Source: Ruegeria sp. Ofav3-42 (GTDB lineage Bacteria > Pseudomonadota > Alphaproteobacteria > Rhodobacterales > Rhodobacteraceae). Taken from it: DNA of 64,000 nucleotides. The DNA is taken from the NCBI RefSeq assembly GCF_022347725.1, contig NZ_JAKRGB010000007.1:1-64000 (forward strand), in the 5' to 3' direction. The translations under genes and the position numbers were made by a program. A model generated the notes under the pieces. It was not told the origin of the DNA and searched no databases. It was given only the letters and a program-made list of their open reading frames with translations. Positions 58,167 through 64,000 of the stretch are shown piece by piece; the stretch's first letter is position 1, and each line of letters begins with the position of its first letter.

Positions 58167-58588
58167 TGGCGTATTGGCTGTTCAAATCCGAGCCATCGAC
58201 CTGGAGCTGGGACCAGCAGGTTGCCAAAGGTGATGTGGGCGAAGAATGGGACGGTGTGCGCAATTACCAGGCGCGCAATTTCATGCGGCAGATGGCAGTC
58301 GGCGACCGCGGATTCTTCTATCACTCGCAAAAGGACAAGGCGATTGTCGGCATCGTCGAGGTTTGCGCCGAGGCGCATCCCGACAGCACCACCGATGATG
58401 AGCGTTGGGAGTGCGTCGATATCAAGGCGGTCCGCCCCTTTACGACGCATGTCACTCTGGACCAGATCAAAGCAGATGAACGCCTGTCAGAGATGGTGCT
58501 GGTGAAAAACTCACGCCTGTCCGTTCAACCGGTTAGCGATGCGGAATGGCAGGTGATCTGCGGGCTGGGGGACACGCAGGCGGATTAA
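58166..58588 (+). CDS. EVE (PUA-like) domain protein
   Basis: A 140-aa EVE-domain protein. The PUA-like fold starts YWLFKSEPSTWSWDQQ and continues WDGVRNYQARNFMR and FFYHSQKDKAIVGIVEV, all diagnostic. EVE domains bind modified bases in DNA or RNA (thymocyte nuclear protein 1 type) and may detect altered nucleotides. The ATG overlaps the YciI stop by one base (TGATG). Last gene of the tsaD-gpsA-YciI-EVE operon. Confidence 0.92.
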   Translation: MAYWLFKSEPSTWSWDQQVAKGDVGEEWDGVRNYQARNFMRQMAVGDRGFFYHSQKDKAIVGIVEVCAEAHPDSTTDDERWECVDIKAVRPFTTHVTLDQIKADERLSEMVLVKNSRLSVQPVSDAEWQVICGLGDTQAD

Positions 58589-58597
58589 GCAATTCGT

Positions 58598-59587
58598 TTA
58601 TACGGAAAGCTCGTTCTTCTTGATCCAATCAAGCACCAGTTCGGCGATCTGGTCCGAGTTGTCATCCATCATCATCACATGTGTATTCCCGGTGATCCCC
58701 TCGCTGGGTAGGTCGAGCAGTTGGACCGACCCTCCATTTGATCGCAATTGGTCCGCATAGCGATCCGCCTTCTTGCGATAAGAAATCCAGATCGCAAACT
58801 CGTCGATAAAATCGCCCCAGATGAACAGATGCGGTACCTGTGCGGCTTTCCCTGTGGCAGGGGGTGCCGAGGCCGGTTCGATGACAACAACTCCTTTAAA
58901 GAACTCCGGATGTGTTGCGGCGGCTTCCAAGGCAAGGTTGCCACCCTGGCTATGCGCGATCATCCAGACCGGACCAACCCGCGCGAGCACCCGATAATAG
59001 GCGTCGAGTGTCATTTCCGCATGCGCCGTCCAACGCGGCACCAGTTGTGCACCCAGCATATCCAACGCGTTCAGGGGAAATCTGTTCCCGTCAAAAGGAT
59101 GTCGGGCGGCTTCCTCTGACTTGTACGCACCCGCAGGCCCAAACCGGAACATGGTCCAGACGTCGTTCTGGGTGCGAAACACCGGGTTGTCCTTGTAGAT
59201 CTGCGGGTAGGGCGACCAGCTTGCTCGCCCGCGTTCGACCGCGTCGCAGAGATATGTATCAAAGCCTGCGTTCAGAAAGAAGTTGTGCCACCCGGGGCGA
59301 CCGTCAGGCGTGGTTTCCCACGTGGCACCTGTCATACCGCCCCCGTGCCAGAACATGAGCGGCGCGTCGAATTCGGGTTCGGATTGGAGAAGATACTGAA
59401 CGTAACATTGCCCGGTGATGTAATCCCCGTTCATGTCGACCGTTCGGGCCGGTGCGTTTCGCGCCACTTGTATTTGCTGAACCGGCTGACCGGTAAGGGT
59501 CACCCGGCGCCCACCGGTAAAAAAACTTCCCGCCTCTTTGATCGATACACCCGGCGTGTCTTGGCTGGTTCGGTTCTTGAGTGACAT
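58598..59587 (-). CDS. Alpha/beta-hydrolase (esterase-like)
   Basis: A 329-aa alpha/beta-hydrolase. The oxyanion segment is FWHGGGMTGATWETTPDG, the nucleophile elbow MIAHSQGGNLAL with Ser about residue 214, and a late His in TGNTHVMMMDDNS that would complete the triad. No signal peptide is obvious. The pattern resembles esterases annotated as tannase-like or C-C hydrolases, but the substrate is unknown. Convergent with the EVE gene; only nine bases separate the stops. Confidence 0.85.
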   Translation of the reverse strand: MSLKNRTSQDTPGVSIKEAGSFFTGGRRVTLTGQPVQQIQVARNAPARTVDMNGDYITGQCYVQYLLQSEPEFDAPLMFWHGGGMTGATWETTPDGRPGWHNFFLNAGFDTYLCDAVERGRASWSPYPQIYKDNPVFRTQNDVWTMFRFGPAGAYKSEEAARHPFDGNRFPLNALDMLGAQLVPRWTAHAEMTLDAYYRVLARVGPVWMIAHSQGGNLALEAAATHPEFFKGVVVIEPASAPPATGKAAQVPHLFIWGDFIDEFAIWISYRKKADRYADQLRSNGGSVQLLDLPSEGITGNTHVMMMDDNSDQIAELVLDWIKKNELSV

Positions 59588-59660
59588 GGAACCCCCATAA
59601 ACAACTTTGAATATCGACCGAGCCTATCCGGCGATACCGTTGATCTCAAAGCAGTATGTA

Positions 59661-59698
59661 CAAAAAGGGAAGGTCCTGACGGATTCAGAACCTTCCCT
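59661..59698 (-). terminator. Intrinsic terminator of the candidate small RNA
   Basis: A 9-bp stem (59666-59674 with 59690-59698) extended by CTGA/TCAG after a C-A mismatch, then five T on the minus strand. No annotated gene ends here, since the DUF2853 gene has its own terminator upstream. Confidence 0.85.
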
Positions 59699-59763
59699 AC
59701 CCCGCGTGCTCCCAACTCACCACACGCGTATGGAAATTTTTGGCTCTGACCATCCTGGTCGCG
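59661..59763 (-). ncRNA. Candidate small RNA with three stem-loops
   Basis: On the minus strand, between the DUF2853 terminator and the esterase start, a transcript of about 103 bases can be drawn. A promoter-like pair TTGAAC (59793-59798) and TTAGTG (59770-59775) with 17-base spacing would start it near 59763. It has stem-loop 1 at 59748-59760 (GACC/GGTC), an A/U-rich single strand that could bind Hfq, stem-loop 2 at 59703-59728 (CGCGTG/CACGCG) with a G-rich 14-base loop, and an intrinsic terminator at 59661-59698. No reading frame is visible. No known RNA family is recognised. Confidence 0.5.
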
Positions 59764-59811
59764 TTTTGACACTAACCGATCAGCAGCGCACAGTTCAAAC
59801 GGCAAGTGTCT

Positions 59812-59847
59812 AAAATTGAAAACGCCCACCAGTGATCTGGCGGGCGT
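59812..59847 (-). terminator. Rho-independent terminator of the DUF2853 gene
   Basis: A stem ACGCCC/GGGCGT (59822-59827 with 59842-59847) continued by CCAG/CTGG after an A-C mismatch; the minus strand then runs TTTTCAATTTT. It lies about 20 bases past the DUF2853 stop. Confidence 0.88.
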
Positions 59848-59867
59848 CGCAAGGAAATCTATCGGGA

Positions 59868-60209
59868 TCAGCCGTAGACCGACTCTTTACCGAAATGCTT
59901 GGTCAGCATGTAATAGACGACTGCGCGGTACTTGTTGCGCTCGGACATGCCATAGGTTTCCATAACCTTGTTGATACCTTCCATCAGTTCCGGACCATCG
60001 GACAGGCCCAGCTTTTTGATGAGGAAGTTGTTCTTGACCGTTTCAAGCTCACCTTCCTGAGTTGCCGCAACGGTTGATGCATCGGCGTCATAGATAGCAG
60101 GACCACAGCCGATGGTAACTTTGGTCAGCAGATCCATGTCGGCATCCACACCACATTTAGATTTCAGGTCCTCGGCATATTTGGCGATCAGCTCGTCGCG
60201 TTTTCCCAT
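59868..60209 (-). CDS. DUF2853 family small protein
   Basis: A 113-aa soluble protein of the DUF2853 family, with sequence features LIAKYAEDLKSKCGVDAD near the start and a helical C-terminus MSERNKYRAVVYYMLTKHFGK. Function unknown. ATG at 60209 is selected because CCAGGAGA lies upstream; the longer frame has no such site. It is divergent from the DUF899 gene with about 200 bases between starts, and it has its own terminator. Confidence 0.88.
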   Translation of the reverse strand: MGKRDELIAKYAEDLKSKCGVDADMDLLTKVTIGCGPAIYDADASTVAATQEGELETVKNNFLIKKLGLSDGPELMEGINKVMETYGMSERNKYRAVVYYMLTKHFGKESVYG

Positions 60210-60357
60210 AGTCGTCTCCTGGTTCGAATGTGTTTTTGGCCACTCCAGCGCCGAAGACACGGTAACCAGCCGCGAAAAATGCACAAAGGGAAAAATTGGC
60301 AGCATTCCCCCTAGGCCCGGTCCTGCCTGACTAGGGACTTGATTTTGGCGTCTCTTT

Positions 60358-60377
60358 ATTTAACAATAATGTTAAAT
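60358..60377. promoter_or_regulatory. Perfect palindrome before the DUF899 gene
   Basis: Arms ATTTAACA (60358-60365) and TGTTAAAT (60370-60377) are perfectly complementary around a 4-base spacer, 31 bases upstream of the DUF899 start. TTGATT at 60339-60344 with TAACAA (60361-60366) would place the -10 region inside it. It looks like an operator for a dimeric repressor such as an ArsR- or TetR-family protein; none is encoded nearby. Confidence 0.6.
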
Positions 60378-60408
60378 ATCTTCTTCTTTCCGGGATCAGG
60401 AGGTCACC

Positions 60409-61056
60409 ATGCCCGTATCGCTACCCAATGAAAGCCCGCAATACAGAGCCGCCCGAAAAACCTTGCTGACGGCTGAAGCCGAATTGCGCGCCCAGGTCGA
60501 AAATGTTGCAAACCTGAGGCGCAGATTACCCAAGGGCGGGACCATCCCGCAGGATTATGCATTTCGGTCAGACCGGGGTGTGCCAGCGCCGCTATCATCT
60601 TTGTTCGGGTCACATGACACCTTGGCGATTTATTCGCTTATGTATGGGCCGAATGCCGAAACTCCCTGTCCAATGTGTTCGGCCTTTCTGGATGGGCTGA
60701 ATGGGCAAGTCGCGCATATTTCCCAAAAAATTGCATTTGCCGTCGTGGCTCAGAACACCTGTGAAAAGCTGGCGAAACTGAAAGCGGATATGGGATGGAG
60801 TGATCTGCCGCTCTATTCAGCCTTGGGCACGGATTATCAGCGCGATTATCTGGCCGAGGCCGAGGACGGCAGCCAACTGCCGATCCTGAATGTCTTTCAG
60901 CGCGACCAAGACGGCGTTAGCCATTTCTGGAGCTCCGAATTGTTCTTTGAGCCCAGCGACTGGCATCCCCGGCATGTTGATGCGGCGTGGCCACTATGGA
61001 ACATTCTGGATTTCACTCCGCAAGGGCGCGGGGATTTCTTTCCGTCATTGCGCTGA
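60409..61056 (+). CDS. DUF899 family thioredoxin-like protein
   Basis: A 215-aa member of the DUF899 family. The start ESPQYRAARKTLLTAEAELRAQVENVANLRRRLP (split) and the CPMCSAFLDGLNG region are typical. These proteins have a thioredoxin-like fold and often occur beside ArsR regulators; the function is unknown. CAGGAGG stands 6 bases upstream of the ATG. A perfect palindrome in the promoter suggests repression by an unlinked regulator. Convergent with ahcY, with a shared terminator. Confidence 0.9.
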   Translation: MPVSLPNESPQYRAARKTLLTAEAELRAQVENVANLRRRLPKGGTIPQDYAFRSDRGVPAPLSSLFGSHDTLAIYSLMYGPNAETPCPMCSAFLDGLNGQVAHISQKIAFAVVAQNTCEKLAKLKADMGWSDLPLYSALGTDYQRDYLAEAEDGSQLPILNVFQRDQDGVSHFWSSELFFEPSDWHPRHVDAAWPLWNILDFTPQGRGDFFPSLR

Positions 61057-61060
61057 CCGC

Positions 61061-61091
61061 AAAAGAAAACGGCGGCCAAACTGGCCGCCGT
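61061..61091 (-). terminator. Terminator of ahcY (bidirectional)
   Basis: A perfect 9-bp GC stem (61069-61077 with 61083-61091), 5-base loop. On the minus strand the run TTTTCTTTT follows; on the plus strand only a weak T/C stretch. It lies between the DUF899 and ahcY stops. Confidence 0.9.
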
Positions 61092-61114
61092 GTCTTCTCT
61101 GCTAGGTGCAGAGA

Positions 61115-62503
61115 TCAGTAGCGATAGTGCTCGGGCTTGTACGGGCCTTCGGGCTTGACGCCGATATAAGCCGCCTGCTCGTTGTCCATCTTGGTCAGCT
61201 TTACGCCAATGCGATCCAGGTGCAGGCGCGCAACCTTCTCATCCAGATGCTTGGGCAGAATGTAGACGTCGTTTTGGTATTCATCACCCTTGGTGAACAG
61301 CTCAATCTGAGCCAGCACCTGGTTGGTGAACGAGGCCGACATCACGAACGAAGGGTGACCGGTGGCGTTGCCGAGGTTCAGCAGACGGCCTTCGGACAGC
61401 AGGATGATACGGTTGCCCGAGGGCAGCTCGATCATGTCCACCTGTTCTTTGATGTTGGTCCACTTGTGGTTCTTCAGGTTGGCCACCTGAATCTCGTTGT
61501 CGAAGTGACCGATGTTACCAACGATGGCCATGTCCTTCATCTCGCGCATATGCTCGATGCGGATCACGTCCTTGTTGCCGGTGGTGGTGATGAAGATGTC
61601 GGCATTTGCGACTTCGTCTTCCAACAGGGTGACTTCAAACCCGTCCATAGCGGCCTGCAGGGCGCAGATCGGGTCAACTTCGGTCACTTTCACACGGGCA
61701 CCGGCACCGCGCAGTGACGCGGCCGAACCTTTGCCCACGTCGCCATACCCGCAGACAACGGCAACCTTACCGGCCATCATGGTGTCGGTGGCGCGGCGGA
61801 TACCGTCGACCAGCGATTCCTTGCAGCCGTATTTGTTGTCGAACTTCGACTTGGTGACCGAGTCATTCACGTTGATCGCCGGGAACGGCAGGTGGCCGTC
61901 TTTCACCAGCTGATACAGGCGATTCACACCGGTGGTGGTCTCTTCGGACACGCCCTGGATCTGGTCGCGCATCCTGGTGAACCAGCCCGGTGATGCCGCC
62001 ATGCGCTTGGCGATCTGGGCCTTGATGACCTCTTCCTCTTCCGAACCCGGAACAGGGATGATGTCCTCACCTGCTTCGGCACGTGCGCCCAGTAGGATGT
62101 ACAGCGTCGCGTCGCCGCCATCGTCCAGGATCATGTTCGGGCCTTCCTCGAACAAGAAGGATTTGTCCAGATAATCCCAGTGCTCTTCCAGAGTCTGACC
62201 CTTGATGGCGAAGACCGGAATGTCAGCCGCCGCAATCGCAGCTGCCGCGTGATCCTGCGTCGAGAAGATGTTGCACGACGCCCAGCGCACATCGGCGCCC
62301 AGCGCAACCAGCGTTTCGATCAGAACAGCGGTTTGGATGGTCATGTGCAGCGAGCCGACGATGCGAGCACCCTTTAGGGGCTTGCTTTCGCCATATTCGG
62401 CGCGCAGGGACATCAGTCCCGGCATTTCTGTTTCGGCAATATCCAGTTCCTTGCGGCCGAAATCGGCCAGCGAAATGTCCTTAACGATATAGTCCCCGGC
62501 CAT
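61115..62503 (-). CDS. ahcY: S-adenosylhomocysteine hydrolase
   Basis: A 462-aa enzyme that splits S-adenosylhomocysteine into adenosine and homocysteine, removing the by-product of methylations. The N-terminal catalytic region has [17 protein letters not shown] and the substrate segment [15 protein letters not shown], the NAD-binding loop [19 protein letters not shown], and the C-terminal [13 protein letters not shown] signature. It has the 40-residue insertion of bacterial forms. ATG at 62503 is preceded by GGAG; an in-frame GTG is four codons upstream. A compact two-hairpin leader abuts the ribosome-binding site. Confidence 0.97.
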   Translation of the reverse strand: MAGDYIVKDISLADFGRKELDIAETEMPGLMSLRAEYGESKPLKGARIVGSLHMTIQTAVLIETLVALGADVRWASCNIFSTQDHAAAAIAAADIPVFAIKGQTLEEHWDYLDKSFLFEEGPNMILDDGGDATLYILLGARAEAGEDIIPVPGSEEEEVIKAQIAKRMAASPGWFTRMRDQIQGVSEETTTGVNRLYQLVKDGHLPFPAINVNDSVTKSKFDNKYGCKESLVDGIRRATDTMMAGKVAVVCGYGDVGKGSAASLRGAGARVKVTEVDPICALQAAMDGFEVTLLEDEVANADIFITTTGNKDVIRIEHMREMKDMAIVGNIGHFDNEIQVANLKNHKWTNIKEQVDMIELPSGNRIILLSEGRLLNLGNATGHPSFVMSASFTNQVLAQIELFTKGDEYQNDVYILPKHLDEKVARLHLDRIGVKLTKMDNEQAAYIGVKPEGPYKPEHYRY

Positions 62504-62509
62504 CAGATG

Positions 62510-62566
62510 CTCCACTCCGGTAAATTTCGATCCGGAGTGCCACTAGCATCCCTTTATGCAAGTGGC
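62510..62566 (-). promoter_or_regulatory. ahcY leader: two abutting hairpins at the ribosome-binding site
   Basis: Upstream of ahcY on the minus strand, hairpin 1 (62539-62566: GCCACT/AGTGGC, then GCAT/ATGC after a T-T mismatch, loop AAAGGG) directly abuts hairpin 2 (62513-62539: 8-bp stem, 11-base loop). Hairpin 2 ends at the Shine-Dalgarno GGAG (62510-62513). CCACT of hairpin 1 could also pair with AGTGG overlapping the GGAG. The layout is that of a short translational switch; it does not fit the SAH, SAM-II or SAM/SAH riboswitch consensus I know. Confidence 0.45.
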
Positions 62567-62603
62567 AACGAAGATAGGCAGAAACAGGTCTTACGCCCTC
62601 AAA

Positions 62604-62918
62604 TCAGCTTGGCGTTCCATCAATCTTGATCTTTGGTATCGCTTCAAAAAAATCCGTGCCGACGGCCACAATGCAGCTGATGCCGTTGGCTTGGGTCAAC
62701 AGAACGGTATAAGTTCCCGTCTCTTTCGATGACCAGACTTCCAGAACTGACTGCGCGCCACGGGTTTTCTGCAGGCCGCCAAAGGTCAGTTCCTCGGCAT
62801 AACTGTTCTGCAGTTTGGCAATGACATCCTCGCGTTGCGCACAGCTTTGGGCGAATGCGGGCGGCGCGGTGGCAGCCATTCCAAAGGTCAGGGCGATTGC
62901 AAACAAGCGTTTGAACAT
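62604..62918 (-). CDS. Small secreted protein of unknown function
   Basis: A 104-aa protein with a signal peptide (about residues 1-22, MFKRLFAIALTFGMAATAPPAFA split), so the mature protein of about 80 residues is periplasmic. Two cysteines (SCAQRED and ISCIVAV) could form a disulfide. I do not recognise the family. ATG at 62918 follows AAAGGAG. It is upstream of ahcY in the same direction but separated by about 100 bases including the ahcY leader, and is probably expressed independently. Confidence 0.75.
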   Translation of the reverse strand: MFKRLFAIALTFGMAATAPPAFAQSCAQREDVIAKLQNSYAEELTFGGLQKTRGAQSVLEVWSSKETGTYTVLLTQANGISCIVAVGTDFFEAIPKIKIDGTPS

Positions 62919-63124
62919 AACAAGCTCCTTTCGATTCAAACTTCGACTCGAGAGGGGCGCAACTGGGAGGAGTGTGCACCCCCCTCAGTCCATATGTCGG
63001 GATCGTTTCGTGTAGGTTCAAAGCACGAATGCTCAAGAAAATGTTGGCAGCTGGTGATCCAGACAGGTACATCATAACACAAAAGCGCGAATATAACGTG
63101 TCCAACTTCACAAGGCATGGCAGA

Positions 63125-63718
63125 ATGGCAACACAACCCAGAGCATGGCAACGAATGCTGTCGGGCCGCCGGCTGGATTTGCTGGATCCGACCCCTGTGG
63201 ACATCGAAATCGAAGATATTGCGCACGGATTGGCCTTTGTAGCGCGCTGGAACGGGCAAACAGCCGGAGATTTTGCCTATTCCGTGGCCGAGCATTCCCT
63301 TCTGGTTGAAGAGCTTTTTGGCCGGATTGCACCCAAAGCCCCTGTTAAATGGCGGCTCGCGGCTTTGTTACATGATGCGCCGGAATATGTGATCGGAGAT
63401 ATGATCTCGCCGGTCAAATCCGCTGTCGGCCCCGATTATGGCGCGCTGGATGACCGTCTGGCTGCGGCGATCCACATCCGGTTCGGACTGCCTGCTGAGG
63501 TGCCGAAAACGGTGAAACGGCAGATCAAAAAGGCCGACAAGATCAGCGCCTGGATGGAAGCGACGCAAATTGCGGGGTTCTCCGAGATCGAGGCAAGTAA
63601 GTTCTTTGGCCGCCCGGACAAGTCGGTGATGGAGGGGTTGGGGATCAGGTTGAGGCCGCCGGTTGAGGTTCGGCGGGCGTATATGGAAAGGCATGAGGTG
63701 TTGTTGGCGGAAGTTTGA
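63125..63718 (+). CDS. HD-domain phosphohydrolase (YfbR-like)
   Basis: A 197-aa HD-domain protein. Metal-binding residues are spread as in YfbR-type nucleotidases: His in SVAEHSLLVEEL, HD in ALLHDAPEYVIGDMISPVK, and a later Asp in KKADKISAWMEA. Such proteins dephosphorylate deoxynucleotides, or act on other phosphoesters. ATG at 63125 gives the family-like start MATQPRAWQRMLSGRRLDLL; the frame is open 51 codons further without similarity. No operon partner in the window. Confidence 0.85.
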   Translation: MATQPRAWQRMLSGRRLDLLDPTPVDIEIEDIAHGLAFVARWNGQTAGDFAYSVAEHSLLVEELFGRIAPKAPVKWRLAALLHDAPEYVIGDMISPVKSAVGPDYGALDDRLAAAIHIRFGLPAEVPKTVKRQIKKADKISAWMEATQIAGFSEIEASKFFGRPDKSVMEGLGIRLRPPVEVRRAYMERHEVLLAEV

Positions 63719-63812
63719 AGCAGTGAAAGACAAGTACTACCAAATTGATTGTGCACCAGCCAACATATCATAGAATTAAATCGCTAGGCTCCTCAATTTT
63801 CATGCTTTAAAG

Positions 63813-64000
63813 TCAACAATCCAACATGATTGGCTGCTGAAAGAATGGCCATCTGGCAAGAGACTCGTTAGCCTCGCCAGAAAGATCATAGCGCACACCT
63901 ACGGGTTTTTTCCCCATCTTTTCATAGACTATTCGGAAGTAAACGTTTCCCACTCTCGGTGAATTTAGTACTATAAAATGCTCAATGAATAGATCATTCA
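63813..64000 (-). CDS. Partial CDS at right edge, unknown function
   Basis: An open frame on the minus strand enters from the right edge and ends at a TGA (63813-63815). The visible C-terminal 61 or so residues include the segments NSPRVGNVYFRIVYEKMGKK and PVGVRYDLSGEANESLARW and end QQPIMLDC. Amino-acid make-up looks like a real protein. The DNA is less G/C-rich than in neighbouring genes. The start lies outside the window. I do not recognise the family. Confidence 0.5.
   Translation of the reverse strand, partial: NDLFIEHFIVLNSPRVGNVYFRIVYEKMGKKPVGVRYDLSGEANESLARWPFFQQPIMLDC

Noticed and set aside
62510-62566. Calling the ahcY leader a known SAH or SAM/SAH riboswitch
   Set aside because: The conserved loops of those classes are not visible; only the two hairpins and their position support a regulatory role.

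Overview
The window looks like a chromosomal segment of a marine Roseobacter-group alphaproteobacterium (Rhodobacteraceae, Ruegeria-like). The evidence is GC-rich coding, dense short-overlap operons, a hemD-mitofilin-hemY block divergent from tsaD-gpsA, an NDUFA9-like protein, and typical roseobacter catabolic sets (form I CO dehydrogenase, a tripartite tricarboxylate transporter, a betaine-type acyl-CoA operon). The species assignment is inference; the gene families are read from the protein sequences. I see no prophage, insertion sequence or CRISPR array.

Layout. 1-391: no gene, but a strong rRNA-type promoter firing leftwards out of the window. 392-4430: catalase-peroxidase KatG, a short-chain dehydrogenase-like protein and a methyltransferase. 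4437-9424: a CoA-dependent catabolic operon (acyl-CoA dehydrogenase, NDP-forming acyl-CoA synthetase, carnitinyl-CoA dehydratase-like hydratase) divergent from a GlxA/CdhR-type activator, consistent with gamma-butyrobetaine/carnitine metabolism. 9421-16006: fatty acid hydroxylase, class II aldolase and LysR regulator, purine salvage pair ade-amn, and an HU protein. 16133-18096: a small lower-GC gene and a short BCCT transporter with a BetI-like operator. 18209-24574: DMT exporter, oxidative-damage repair (glutathione peroxidase, MsrB-MsrA), hydantoinase-type protein, QueG, GST. 24633-34992: MtgA, a Hint-domain protein, the glutamate synthase operon gltD-GFA-gltB, UppP and an NDUFA9-like protein. 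35191-35277: tRNA-Leu(CAG).

35383-43877 is a complete-looking cluster for form I aerobic CO dehydrogenase, coxC-M-S-L-D-E-F-G on the minus strand; CoxL carries the diagnostic AYRCSFR loop. 44021-52131 is a divergent citrate/tricarboxylate locus: TctD-TctE plus an extra periplasmic binding protein on one side, and TctC-TctB-TctA, a family III CoA transferase and a short citrate-synthase-like lyase on the other. I infer import of a tricarboxylate, CoA activation and cleavage to acetyl-CoA plus an oxoacid, controlled by a PhoB-type direct repeat in the shared promoter.

52208-64000: hemY, a mitofilin-like protein with a 17-copy hexanucleotide repeat, hemD; tsaD-gpsA-YciI-EVE; an esterase; a candidate small RNA with three stem-loops (59661-59763); DUF2853; a DUF899 protein behind a perfect operator-like palindrome; ahcY with a compact two-hairpin leader; a small secreted protein; an HD-domain phosphohydrolase; and a partial gene that leaves the window on the right.

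The most novel-looking items are the CoA-dependent tricarboxylate locus with its three-component regulation, the candidate small RNA, the ahcY leader, and the short BCCT transporter with its BetI-like site.
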